From Hirsutella rhossiliensis (taxonomy: Eukaryota; Ascomycota; Sordariomycetes; Hypocreales; Ophiocordycipitaceae), in contig NW_025408687.1 of assembly GCF_020360975.1 (NCBI RefSeq), forward strand, positions 496,001 through 560,000: a stretch of 64,000 nucleotides of DNA, written 5' to 3'. Shown here in pieces: positions 11,708-21,715 of the stretch. A program made the translations under genes and the position numbers. The notes beneath the pieces are model-generated. The model had not been told where the DNA came from and did no database searches. It saw only the letters and a list, made by a program, of their open reading frames with translations. How positions within the stretch are numbered: position 1 is the first letter of the stretch; each line of letters starts with the position of its first letter.

Positions 11708-12992
11708 TCAGTACGTCCCCTTCTTGGACGGCTGGGGCTCGCCTTTCGCGATACTCAGCTGCTGCTTGAAGGCAAATTCCAAGGCGGTATAGTCGGCCGC
11801 CACGCTAATCATGTCGAAGCCCTCGTCTGCGAATTGCTTTGCCTGCTCGCCGCCGACTGAGTAGATGCCGCATTTCTTGCCGGCTTTTCGGCACGCCGCG
11901 AGAATCTTGCCAATGGCGGCCTTGAGCTCGGGGGCGACGACACCATTCAGAATCGGGTGGCCGATGTTGTTTCCTATGCGTCACCGTTCAGCTGGGCTCA
12001 TCTCGGACCACGACACGGGGCGTACCAAGGTCAAAGGGCCCAACGAAGAGCACGTCAATGCCCTCGACTGCAGCAATCTCGTCAATGGAATCGAGAGCCT
12101 CCTTGGTCTCGATCTGGACCATGGTCAGGAGCGCGTCGTTGGCCTGCTGCAGGTACTCCGTAAAGGTCGGCATGGGGTGGAAGCGTCCTGCGCTCAAGGG
12201 CGAGCCGTAGCCGCGCCGGCCCATGGGGGGGAACTTTGCGGCCTGGACGAGCTCCCTGGCCTGCTCGGGCGTTCGTAACAAAGGCACGAGGATCTACGTT
12301 GATTCAGCGTTGATTCGATTTGGCTCGACCCGCAAGTTTGGGAAGGGCGAGACACACCCCGTGAGCTCCTGCGTCCAAGGCACCTGGCGGAATGAATCAG
12401 CAAAACCTGCAGGGTGCGGCGGTCCGCCCAGGCTTACGCTTGACCATCCACGACTGCATGTCTGGGATCCTGACGAGCGGAGAGACGCCGAGGGCGGCAA
12501 TGGCCGGGACGGCGTCGTGCATGGCACCATCTGAGCCGGAGGGCGTAAACGCGATGATCAGCAAGCGTGAACAGGGACTTTTTCGAGCTCAAACGGGGAC
12601 ATTCATGTCGCAATGGCAACGCCAAGAGCCAAACAAGAGGAGGACATGATGGTCCCAATGGCAATGCTGGGCGGGAAAGGGCCAGCTCCCATACCGTCAA
12701 TATTGCCGTGCTCGCAGTCGACCAGCACCCAGTCGACGCCCGAGCGCGCGAGCAGTCTCGAGACATTGGCCCCGGGCAGCATCTGCCACATGCCCATGGA
12801 CTGCCTGCCCTCGCCAAAGGCCGTCTTGAGCCTGTTGCAGGCCTGCATGTCGGCGGCGGTGCGAGCGTGTGCCGTGCTGCCCCAGCGTGCGGTTGCCGGA
12901 AGAAGCTTAGGGGGCAGAGCCTTTGCGAGGGGGGATGCTGCGCGGATGGACGTGTTGAGAGTCACCCTCTGCAGTTGCTGCAGTATGCTCAT
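11708..12992 (-). CDS. HpcH/HpaI aldolase family protein, probably mitochondrial
   Basis: Class II metal-dependent aldolase of the HpcH/HpaI family, cleaving or forming 2-keto-3-deoxy acids with pyruvate as partner (family knowledge). Exon 1 from ATG 12992 (MSILQQLQRVTLNTSIRAAS) has an Arg/Ser-rich, acid-free N-terminus fitting a mitochondrial presequence, then GMWQMLPGANVSRLLARSGVDW and the catalytic segment VDCEHG. The rest is spread over about five exons: DGAMHDAVPAIAALGVSPLVRIPD, ALDAGAHG, ILVPLLRTPEQARELVQAAKFPP, MVQIETKEALDSIDEIAA with the metal-binding Glu, and GIDVLFVGPFDLG with the metal-binding Asp. The last exon ends SKKGTY at 11708. The introns include one of about 158 nt after NIDG. 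The physiological substrate cannot be told from sequence. Confidence 0.88.
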
Positions 12993-14022
12993 GCGACCGG
13001 GTTTTGAATGGCAGCGGGGAGAGGGGGGAAGGGATGTGTGTGAGGAGTGTGTGTATAGTGTAGAGAGGGAGAGGGAGAGGAGAGACGCTTTCTCCCCACC
13101 AACGGGATGGGCCGGTGACCGGAGGAGCCCCGCGCCGTCTGGGGCTTAGGGCAAGGAGGCCGGCCAAGGGGATGTACGTACGGCAGCGAAATACGATGAT
13201 GCCGTGGCAGCGGGCATACGCTTGGCTCGCTCCCACCGGAGCAAAGCAGGCCCGGACTCAGCTCCCATGGACCAATGTCGAGAGATTTGTCCAGTTGGAG
13301 TCCTCCGTTACATTGGGAATGCAAAAGATTTGTCGAATACGATGCTGGCTGGCGAAATGGCAATTAGTGGGGGAGCATGAGGGGAAAGGCAGACGACGAG
13401 GAGCTGAAGAGGGGGGCTTGCTGCTCCGTTGTCGGTCGGCGCTTGCAAGTCCCGTCGTCATGCGCATGAATACGAAGTATGCTCCGTCACCTACAGACAA
13501 ACGGGGTCCATGGGTCTATCATTGGTTAGCGGTATCTATAACGAGGCCACGAATGAGCATCGTCGGCGGCGGCACGGCACTCTCCTGTGTCCAGACGTGT
13601 AGATTACATTTCCATCGTCGTCAAGATGGCGCTATGATGGACATGGCTGTCGACTGATTGTCCCTCCTGCTCTCTAGCCAGGAGCGGACGGCCATGATCG
13701 AGCAGCAGCAATGCGCATCCGTCCGCGAACAGCCATCCGGCGCCGCCATCGCGCCCCTGCAGTAGACGCGGGAGGGGAGGGCCACAAGTTGGCTAACAAC
13801 AGCCGCGTCCCTGCCCCGGCGTCGCGGGCCTGCCCGGTCCAGCTTTTCAAGACGGATCTTGCTGCTCATCACTCCCGCACGCCCGCCTCGACCTCCCGCG
13901 CACGTCGTGGCCCCGCCAGACACTCGTGCCGCTCGATTCGATTCGCGGGATTCGGCGTGCTGCTCAAAGCCCTCCTCCGGGGCCGGTCCGCGCGATGCGT
14001 GGTGCAATCGCTCGATGCGCCG
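12993..14022. other. intergenic
   Basis: One kilobase between the aldolase start and the RPB7 stop. No supported gene is present; the open frames on both strands lack motifs and good splice signals. Confidence 0.4.
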
Positions 14023-14708
14023 TCAGTCTTGGAGACAGCTGCAGCATGATGGTTAGTGGCGCTGAAAGCTGGCAGCAATGTCTCAGAAACATACCCAAGG
14101 TAATCCTCCTTGATGCTGCCAATGGCCCACATCTCTCCGACTTCGGTTCTCGTGCCGATGATTTTGACGCGAACGTGGGTTCCGGGCTCTATGACGGTAT
14201 CCTCGTTGTTGGTAAACTGCGGTGGTGTCGCGTTGGGATCCCACTTGATGTCGCTCGGTATCAACTGCCACGGGGGTTAGAGCCGAGTCGCTTCCATGGT
14301 CGTGGGGACAGGGCTGGGACGTACGTGGGCCGAGACAAAGAGCCTCAGAGGACCAGCCTGAGCGAAGAAGCCTTGCGGGTTGATGGAGTAGACGACGGCG
14401 TCAACCTAGCTCAGCGTCAGCCCAAGCAGACGCCAGCAGGGGAAACTCGCGTCGCTCACCGTCTCGCCCTTGAAGGGCCGCCAGACGACGGCGCGATATC
14501 CCACGGTGAACTCGGCGAGGCCATTTCCGGGCAGGATGCGACCCTCGGAGATTTCAAACGTGTCCATGATGGAGATGATGTAGTAGCTGCCGGCGCAGGT
14601 GCCCTCGACGTCCTTGAGCAGCTTGCTGGTGACGAGCTCGTGCATGTTGCGGCCAAAGTACGAGGGATGCAGAGTGACTCTGCGCTCCATGTTGTAGAGG
14701 AAGAACAT
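14023..14708 (-). CDS. rpb7: DNA-directed RNA polymerase II subunit RPB7
   Basis: Subunit of the Rpb4/Rpb7 stalk of RNA polymerase II. Four exons with introns 14406-14459, 14265-14324 and 14039-14094 give 171 residues, the family's usual length. The N-terminal RNP half shows MFFLYNMERRVTLHPSYFG, GRILPGNGLAEFTVGYRAVV and the PFKGE junction. The OB-fold half shows GFFAQAGPLRLFVSAH, HVRVKIIGTRTEVGEMWAIGS and IKEDYLG. The intron 3 donor GTATGT follows CTTGG, and the best acceptor (branch CACTAAC, CTGCAG) leaves a last exon of only 16 nt adding C-L-Q-D. Yeast and human proteins end in AI after the conserved IKEDYLG, so the tail differs slightly. The start at MFF is fixed by homology. Confidence 0.95.
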
Positions 14709-16332
14709 GGTGGGCGAGTCGAGCGGCGACGGCCTCTGCTCCGAGTCGAGGCGTATCGACAGGCCCGAGACGGGGGCGACGACGGATGGCTGGCGGGCAA
14801 CAGGGCGCGAGGCCCGAGGAGCGAAGAGGCAAGCGAGGGTGTGCGCGCCGAGGGCAATGGGAGGACGGAGGCGAACGAGTCGGCAGGGGTCGCGGGGGAC
14901 GCCCCCGAGAGACAGAGACTCGCCGCCCCGAGACGGCGCGCTGCAGGGTGCCGATGAGGTCGTGGAGGAGAGGGCGGTTCGAGGCGGCGGCGACGAGGCT
15001 GAGGGTGAGTTTTGGGGGGATGAAGCTGGCAGCGGCCGTTCAAAATCGCAATTCTCCCTTTGTCGAGGCTCGAAGGAGAGAGCTTTGTGGCCCGTGCGTC
15101 GGTACGTACCGGTCTCTTTGCGGAGAGAGGCCAGGCTGCTTACCTGCAAAGGCAGGCAGCTCGGCGGCGGCACTCTGGGTTACGTCAGGCAGCTAGCTAC
15201 CACTACCTTGGGTAAGTACCAGGTACAGCGAAGTACTGTGGCACGTCCAGTGCTTGCGGGCCTGCCTGGCTTTCGCCTCGCCCGACGGACATGGGGTTCG
15301 TTGTCGTACCTTGCCGTAGCGGCCCGCGGCCCTTGTGTCTGTCTACCTCCATGGGGAAAGGTGGAAGGCCTCCTGTCGACGCCTCTCGCGTTTTCTTCTA
15401 GATGCATGCGGGTGCATTTCCGGGGCAAGGTTGTCGTTTTGTCGTCAAGGGCCGTGAATTGCGGAGGGCTGCCCATAATTACCACCTATTACCGCAACAA
15501 GTACGGAGTACGAAGCATGTACCCGATACTTGTGGAACCAGGCACGCGAGCAAACAAACACCTGGGGGGGAAAGATACTTTTGCACATGCCTCTGGACCT
15601 CCTCGGCTCGAGCTCTGCTTCTGTCTCTCTGCCCCGCGTCGGGAGGACGGTTGGAACTCCAACTCCGAGTGAATGCGACGCCGGGGACATGAAGCTAATA
15701 ATTGTTTAAGAAAATGCATGCAGGCGTGCAGCCCGGTCCAGTCCAGTACCACGGGGTACAGTACATACTGTACATAACTCACCTAGGGGTCGACATTGCC
15801 GGACATTGGCTTCAACCACTCCGTATAATGGCATCGACCCCTTTTCCCGAGACGGGGGCAGCCATTGACGAGGTGCTGCCAAAGGGAAGTAAAAACATTA
15901 CAGTAGAGGCTGCTGCTGCTGCTGCTGTTGCTACAGAGGTTAGTAGTCTCTCCAAGCCTCGGGTATCCAATCCATCTTGTACCGGATTAATTACCTACCA
16001 CCTGGCTCTTGGCCTTGTTAGATGCTCGCCGCGCCTGTAACGAGAATTACGGCCACGTAAGTTATTCGCAGGTCACTTTTCCATAGCCGGCTCGCGCGCA
16101 CGCCACCGTTTTCGACGGAGCAAAGGAAACCTCGAAGCCGAACCTCTCTTCTCCCCCATCTCTCCATCTCCCCCTCCGTCTCTCTCTCCTCCCACCACGC
16201 ACGCAGACTTGCGCAGACCTCTCCCCCTCCGCCTCGTCGTGCCTTCCGGCTAGTCGCGAGCCTCGACTTGCTCGTCCAGATCGTCTGCCTGCTGCTTTTC
16301 CCACCTCTTCCGCCCCGGCGCCTCCCCGCAAC
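14709..16332. other. intergenic
   Basis: Divergent upstream region of RPB7 (minus) and the Mpo1-like gene (plus), 1.6 kb. It contains a GCT repeat near 15909-15930 and a TC-rich tract just upstream of 16332. Open frames near 14707-15672 are antisense or overlapping shadows without motifs. Confidence 0.4.
15909..15930. repeat. GCT trinucleotide repeat
   Basis: About seven GCT/GTT units in intergenic DNA upstream of the Mpo1-like gene. Confidence 0.75.
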
Positions 16333-17031
16333 ATGTCGCTCGACCTCGAGAGGCACCTCATCTTTGTACGTGCCCCCTTTGCCTGCTGCGCGCCCTCAAT
16401 CCCGTCGCATGGCAAGCTGACCCCCGACAGTATGGCGCCTATCACCACAACTCGGTCAACGTGGCCATCCACATGGTCTGCGTGCCCGCCATCCTCGTGT
16501 CGGCCTTTTGCATGGTACGCCAGCCCCTCTGTGCCTCTCTCCCTCTGCCATCTGCGACACGCTCACTCGGCCCAGGCCACATATTCCGGCACTCTGATCC
16601 AGACGCCCCCCTGGCTCACCGTCCCCTACCTGGATCTCAACCTCGGCACCATCTTCGCCCTCGTCTACGCCTCTCTCTACGTCCTCTTGGAGCCTGTCGC
16701 GGGCTTCGTCCTCGCCGCCTTTTGCATCGCCACCACGGCCGTTGCCAACCACATGCGCTCCGAGGACCCCCGCGCCACCTTTCAGATCGCCCTCGTCGTC
16801 CACGTCGTCAGCTGGATCGCCCAGTTCATCGGCCACGGCGCCTTTGAGGGCCGCGCCCCGGCTCTCCTCGACAACCTCATCCAGGCCATCTTCCTCGCTC
16901 CCATGTTCGTCTGGCTCGAGGTCCTCTTCAAGCTCGGCTACCGCAAGGAGCTGCAGAACCGCGTCGAGAAGAGGGTCGAGGAGGAGGTTGCCAAGTTCAG
17001 GGCTCAGTCAAAGAACGGCAAGGCCCACTAG
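16333..17031 (+). CDS. mpo1: Mpo1-like 2-hydroxy fatty acid dioxygenase (DUF962)
   Basis: ER membrane protein of the YGL010w/Mpo1 family, an Fe(II)-dependent dioxygenase that shortens 2-hydroxy fatty acids in phytosphingosine breakdown (family knowledge). Three exons (16333-16365, 16431-16514, 16576-17031) with introns of 65 and 61 nt encode 190 residues. The family signature is YGAYHHNSVNVAIHMVCVP at the start of exon 2, with the His pair and the N-x-x-x-H; a second conserved set is HVVSWIAQFIGHGAFEGRAPALLDNLIQAIFLAPMFV, cut here by name only (residues about 120-160), with HGxFEGRxPAL typical of the family. Four hydrophobic spans are visible. The C-terminus is a charged helix ending KNGKAH. 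Confidence 0.93.
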   Translation: MSLDLERHLIFVRAPFACCAPSIPSHGKLTPDSMAPITTTRSTWPSTWSACPPSSCRPFAWYASPSVPLSLCHLRHAHSAQATYSGTLIQTPPWLTVPYLDLNLGTIFALVYASLYVLLEPVAGFVLAAFCIATTAVANHMRSEDPRATFQIALVVHVVSWIAQFIGHGAFEGRAPALLDNLIQAIFLAPMFVWLEVLFKLGYRKELQNRVEKRVEEEVAKFRAQSKNGKAH

Positions 17032-17531
17032 GAACCCAACACCGCGTTTGGCCCTCTTGAGCTGGTCTCTACGCCGTGGGTGACGTTTGCCCAAGCCCCA
17101 TATCTACCGACACACCGGAGGGGAAAGGAGGAGAGAAAGACGTCCGATTCAGGGAGTGTCGGCCCATGGAGAAGGCGGCCCTCGGGCCTGCGCCTCCTCT
17201 GACAGACTGACGGTCATGCCTCAGCCTGGCCTCACCAACTTTGACTTACCATGATGACCGTCATAGATCCGACGACCACGTGATTTTGCGTACCGACGGC
17301 AGCGACGAGTCAATTGCATTGTATTGCAGCATTTTGGGTTTTTTCCCCTCTTTTTCAGGCCCATGGATTGGCGGTTCTGGCAAGATGAACTTGCCGGGGA
17401 AAGAAAGCTAGCATTTTTCATCATCAGAGCGAATAGGCAGAAGAATCGTCGACGACAGAGCGTGACACTGCCAGCGTTGGCGAGGGCTTTTTGTATCTGG
17501 TTAAAAAAAGAACTTCTGACTTATTCAAGGT
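17032..17531. other. intergenic (convergent 3' ends)
   Basis: 500 bases between the convergent Mpo1-like gene and the Cys-rich orphan. Nothing else was recognised. Confidence 0.4.
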
Positions 17532-18430
17532 CTATATCCACGACGTTATTACGTCCTTGTCGTTCCGACACGGGGTCCATATATCAATCTCGCCGTTCTC
17601 AATCCTCCGCGCGGCCGGGCTGACCCACGACCGGTCCGAGTCTACAGAACCCCTGTTGCGCGACTTGAGCAGATACTCGATTCCCCACCTGTTGAGGACC
17701 GACTTTTGCGCGCCGTCGACGCTGCTGCGCTGAGGGGACGCCGCGCATGGCTTTTCCACGGGCTTTTCCAAGGGCTTGGGGCGAGTCGTGGCTGTGTCTC
17801 GAGCACGTTGTGCCGTCCCGTCGTCAGTGTCGCTGGCCTCTACATGCGTTGTTTAGTTTTGGGAGGGGGGAAAGACTGACCTGGTGAGCAATCCGAAACT
17901 ATACTCGAAGTGGTTGACGGCCCCATCGGCCTTGGCTTGACGAGCCTGTCATGCCTCTCAGGCTGGTGAGGCGCGCGTCTGGTGCTCGGGGGTGGTGCTC
18001 GATGATGGCATGGACGGCCCGCCACGAACATGGGCTTTCTCGCGGCGGGCGAAGCCGTCCTCACCTCCTTCCTCCTCTTGCCACTCCTCTCCTTCTTAAG
18101 CTTTGGCGACACCGGGTCTTGGTCGTAGAGGGCCATTTTGGCGAGATAGGCCTCGCGCATCTTGGCCGAGGCGGGCAGCTGGGGCAGCGGCTTGCCGCCG
18201 TCGGACGCGAGGGCCTGCTTGCGGAGGCGTGCGCAGGCGGGACAGGGACCCTTTACGGGGCGCACCTCGCCCGTCATACGGTCGCAGGTGACGGCGGGGG
18301 GAGGGAAGAAGAAGTCGAGGATGATCTGGGCGAGGCCGCCGCCGGCGCTGCGGCGGTGGCCCGTCTTGTAGCACGTGGTGCGGCGCTTCTGCATGTGGCC
18401 GCAGACATAGTGGCGGACGTTTTGACACAT
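17532..18430 (-). CDS. conserved-looking Cys-rich protein, unknown function
   Basis: I do not recognise a named family. Two exons join across a short intron (about 17840-17883; donor GTCAGT, weak; acceptor TGTAG): exon 1 ends SIVSDCSP and exon 2 continues EASDTDDGTAQRARDT. The chosen start MCQNVRHYVCGHMQKRRTTCYK at 18430 opens a Cys/His cluster (C, C-x-H, C, later VTCDRMTG and PCPACARLR), resembling the short Cys-rich N-terminal motif common in uncharacterised fungal proteins. The middle is basic and Pro-rich, and the C-terminus has VLNRWGIEYLLKSRNRGSVDSD. An in-frame ATG at 18619 could extend it by 63 residues, but that part is low-complexity. No signal peptide or membrane span is visible. 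Confidence 0.65.
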
Positions 18431-20077
18431 GTCGGGCGGCAGCGGGGGCAGAGAGAAGCGAGGGCGATACAAGGCTGCTGGCGCTGATGCGTGCGGGACG
18501 AGGAGCTCTTTGAGGCGAGCAGGATGAGGAGCTCGACGCAGGGCTGGCGGCGGACCACGGGTTATTTCTTCTCGTCGGCATGGCTCCCGGACGGGGCTCT
18601 TGTCCCCCGAGCAGTCCATGGAGTCGTCTTGGGCACTGAACACGGCAGGGCAAAGGATGGCGTCTTCGTCAGCGGTGCCGTTCGTACGGCGATGGCAAGC
18701 CGGGGCGCGAACACGACGGCTCGAGGTGAGGGGATAAAGACGGCGGGTTTAATACCAGGACAAGCTGTTCACCGACGGCCGTCCTTTTCCTTTCTTCCAC
18801 CACGTCTCGGCTTTCCGCACACGACGCCGTGCGACGACAATGAACGAGCTCACAAGCCCCCTTTTTCTCCCCCCGAGGAACAAAGCTTGCGTTGCGTCTC
18901 TTTCATGGCGAGGGGGAGAAAGCACACGCCCCCCTCCCCACCCCCTTCCGCCACGGCTTTTTCTTCTTCGTCGCCTTTGATCGTTCTTTGCCGACCGACT
19001 GCTTTGGTCTCAGGGTTGGGTAGGCCGGGCCTCGCCGATTGCCGCTGGCTGCTGAGGCTATAGTTTGGGCCAAAACTTGTTGCTGCTGGTGGCTGGTGGC
19101 GCCGCACCAGCCTTTGACGCCTTCGTTGCATCTTGTCGTCCTCTCCATCTCTCAACTCGTTTATTGCTCCGTCGTCCTCTATCCCGGTTCTGCTCGGACA
19201 CGCGGCCGCTCGCTCGGCACAGGTCGCTTACACGCCGCGCATTGCGCCATAGCCCACGACGACGCAACCATGATGACGATGATCCTCCGCGCCCTCCTCC
19301 ACCTCCAGAGACGCAAGAAGCCACCGCGCAGGGGCAACGAGGGCGACGCCGGGACCAAGGACAAACACCCGCAGCGCAAAGACGGCGAGAGCAGCCGCGC
19401 CGCGGGGGAAAAGACCGCAGCCGCGCACCACCACATCGGCGCGTCCCGGGGCGAGGCCTCCGTCGCGGCCCTCGCGCTCGCGCGCACCAGCGCCGAAGCC
19501 CGGCGGGCGCTGCCCGGCCTGCGCAGGGACATGAGGCGCGCCGAGCGGCTCGCCAGGCGCTCCAGCACGGTCCTGGCGTGATGGGGCGGGGTCGTCATGG
19601 GCTGTCTGGGTGCCATGCATGAGCCTGCCGATGTTTGGTGTCGATAAGTTCTGTTTTTGCTTTACTTGTTTGCGAGGACTGTCGTGCACGCTGGGGCCTG
19701 GGGGCGTGATGGGCGCAGAACCGGTTCATGTCGATTAGCCGCGAGAAAGACCATGTGTGTGAATTGGACTCAGGCCGTCAATGCGATCGCTTGTACGGTA
19801 TTCCATGTGTCTTGTGCAGGACCTACTGACGGAGGGGACCTTTGAAGAACTTGCATGGACTCGGGGCATCAAAGTCGAAAACTGCACGACAAATTGAATC
19901 TATTATAGCGGTCTGGCGTAAAAAGTGCTTCTGTCAGCCCATTCCATTCCCCAGCCATCTTCCTCCCCTCCTCAAGTCGAGTCCTTCATTCCCGTGTCCG
20001 TCGTTCCATCGCTCATATGTGGCCATGCTGAATAATCTGATTTGATATCGTTTGGATTCGCTCGCCGTTTAGCTGGG
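18431..20077. other. mostly intergenic, one doubtful small ORF
   Basis: Region between the Cys-rich orphan and the secreted repeat protein. Apart from the small basic ORF at 19270 and the possible N-terminal extension of the Cys-rich gene (to 18619), no coding signal is visible. Confidence 0.35.
19270..19581 (+). CDS. doubtful small basic protein
   Basis: An intronless frame of 103 residues, MMTMILRALLHLQRRKKPPR onward, very rich in Arg, Lys and Ala, with a favourable context (CAACCATGA). The second half (SVAALALARTSAEARRALPG, then RRDMRRAERLARRS) would form a long amphipathic basic helix. It has no known motif. High GC in this region opens frames on both strands (overlapping frames exist in two others), so this may be chance. 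It is listed because ATG context and helix pattern are better than for its neighbours. Confidence 0.25.
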   Translation: MMTMILRALLHLQRRKKPPRRGNEGDAGTKDKHPQRKDGESSRAAGEKTAAAHHHIGASRGEASVAALALARTSAEARRALPGLRRDMRRAERLARRSSTVLA

Positions 20078-21715
20078 CTACTGCTTCTTGGAAGGGGTGG
20101 CTACAAAGGTGCTGTTGCTGGCTTGGCTCAGTTTGCCGGCGCCGGCGCCGAGAGCCATGTTCTGAGAGTTGACGGCGCCGGCAGCCCCGCTGGCGGTCGA
20201 GCCCGCGTCGGCGTGATCAAGGTTGCTCTGAACGAACTCGCTGCTCTTGCCGTCCTCGCTGCCTTGGAAACGACCATGTGTCAGCTCCTTGAAAGACTTC
20301 CTTTGCCCGCGCACGGCGCCGGCCAAGTCGCCTGTCAGGCGGTTGCCGTAGCCCTCGGGAAAACTGCCGATGACACCCTCCACGTCACCGATTCTGGGGC
20401 CTCCGTTCAGGCCGAGGACGCCAAGGACCGTGTCGAGGAGAGCGCCGACGCCGTTGCCAACCAGACTACCAATGTTTCCTCCCAGGCCTTCGATTTCGCC
20501 AGGCGCAATGGTCGTAGAGTCACGTTTGTCGTGGATGCCGTTGGCGCTCTGCCGTGTGGCGGCGAGGCGTTCGAGGATCATGTTGCGAAGCTGCTCCGCC
20601 GTCATCCCCTGGCCCATGGCAGAGTCGCGCTTCTCGTGGAGGCGATTGCCGCTCTGCCGTGTGGCGGCGAGGCGTTCGAGGATCATGTTTCGAAGCTCCT
20701 CCGCCGTCTTCTCTTGCACCATGGTAGAGTCGCGCTTGTAACGGGGACCGTTCGCACCCTGCCGCGTGGCGGTGAGGCGTTCGAGTATCATATTGCGAAG
20801 CTGCTCCGCCGTCATCTCTTGCTTCGCGGCCATATCTCTCCGCAAAATACCCGGGATCAGGAGACCGCCGAGGAGACCGCCAGGCCCATCGCCACCGCCG
20901 AGCAGAGCGTCGAGTGGACCGCCAGACTGTCCTCCGAGGAGGTTGTCGAGCAGCCCGTCCGTTTCGGCTCTCTCCTGGAGCATCCCTGAGTTTTCCTGTT
21001 GTTCTGTGGCGATTTCCCTCTTGAGAAGGCCAGGGATGAGGAGTCCGCCGAGTAGGCCGCCCTTCCTTTTGTCGCCGCCGCCCAATAGTCCTCCGGTGAG
21101 GCCCCCGAGGGCGTCAGTCACACCGCCGAGAGGGCCACCCTTGCCGCCGGTGAGGCCGCCGGTGAGGCCCCCAACAGCGTCAGTCACGCCACCGAGCGGG
21201 CCGCCCTTGCCGCCCTTGCCGCCAGCGAGGCCCTCGACGGCGTTAGTCACACCACCGAGCGGGCCGCCCTTGCCGCCCTTGTCGTCGTTGCCGCCGGTGA
21301 GGCCCTCAACGGCGTCAGTCACATCATCGAGAGGGCCGCCCTTGCCGCCCTTGTCGCCATTGCTGCCCTTGTTGTCCCTGTTGTCCTCGTCGCCCTTGTC
21401 GGAACCGGCCTTGTCAGAGCCACCATTTTTACTCTTGCAGTCGCTGGCGTTGGCTGCATCAACGAGGTTGGCGTCGGGCCGGCGCCTGTAGACGCCATTC
21501 GTTCGAGTCTGGCCATTGCCGAGGTCACTGATGAGGTTCGCCAGGAGCGAGTTGGTCTCGCTCGCGCTGAGGGAAACGTCGGCCTTGCGCCGGACTAGAT
21601 CCTGCAAAGCGGCGACATCGCGCTGGCTCAGCTGAGAAGAAACAGCTTGCGTCGGGGCCGCGAGGCCGCTGCCTGCAAGGCACAGGGTGAGGATCGTGAC
21701 AAGGCAGGTCTTCAT
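20078..21715 (-). CDS. secreted Kex2-site repeat precursor, unknown
   Basis: An intronless frame of 545 residues. It begins with a clear signal peptide (MKTCLVTILTLCLAGSGLAA, about 20 residues). After a spacer come four Gly-rich units of the form GGPLGGVTDAVGGLTGG (residues roughly 125-220). Next is a duplicated block starting GGLLGGLLIPG(L/I)L and ending in a dibasic pair (around 233 and 293). Then follow three tandem 35-residue units, each D-(S/M)-x(6)-TAE(Q/E)LRNMILERL-x-ATRQ-x(7)-KR. The dibasic pairs at about 293, 328, 363 and 398 are exactly 35 apart. The C-terminal 145 residues are not repetitive. Kexin cleavage would release three similar 33-residue peptides with an amphipathic helix. 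It is not a recognised family; it resembles in plan fungal Kex2-processed proteins and repellent or pheromone precursors. No tailoring enzyme is adjacent. Confidence 0.85.
   Translation of the reverse strand: MKTCLVTILTLCLAGSGLAAPTQAVSSQLSQRDVAALQDLVRRKADVSLSASETNSLLANLISDLGNGQTRTNGVYRRRPDANLVDAANASDCKSKNGGSDKAGSDKGDEDNRDNKGSNGDKGGKGGPLDDVTDAVEGLTGGNDDKGGKGGPLGGVTNAVEGLAGGKGGKGGPLGGVTDAVGGLTGGLTGGKGGPLGGVTDALGGLTGGLLGGGDKRKGGLLGGLLIPGLLKREIATEQQENSGMLQERAETDGLLDNLLGGQSGGPLDALLGGGDGPGGLLGGLLIPGILRRDMAAKQEMTAEQLRNMILERLTATRQGANGPRYKRDSTMVQEKTAEELRNMILERLAATRQSGNRLHEKRDSAMGQGMTAEQLRNMILERLAATRQSANGIHDKRDSTTIAPGEIEGLGGNIGSLVGNGVGALLDTVLGVLGLNGGPRIGDVEGVIGSFPEGYGNRLTGDLAGAVRGQRKSFKELTHGRFQGSEDGKSSEFVQSNLDHADAGSTASGAAGAVNSQNMALGAGAGKLSQASNSTFVATPSKKQ
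20505..20836 (-). repeat. three 105-bp tandem coding repeats
   Basis: In-frame repeats inside the secreted precursor gene. The shared word CGAAGCT recurs at 20586, 20691 and 20796, an exact 105-base period, and each unit ends with a Lys-Arg codon pair. Confidence 0.92.

Noticed and set aside
14707..15672. 321-codon plus-strand frame upstream of RPB7
   Set aside because: Overlaps the RPB7 5' region, Arg/Gly-rich, starts without good context, no motif.
18431..18643. N-terminal extension of the Cys-rich orphan to a GTG at 18643
   Set aside because: GTG is not a likely start here; the only ATG upstream (18619) precedes low-complexity sequence, so the start at 18430 is preferred though not proven.
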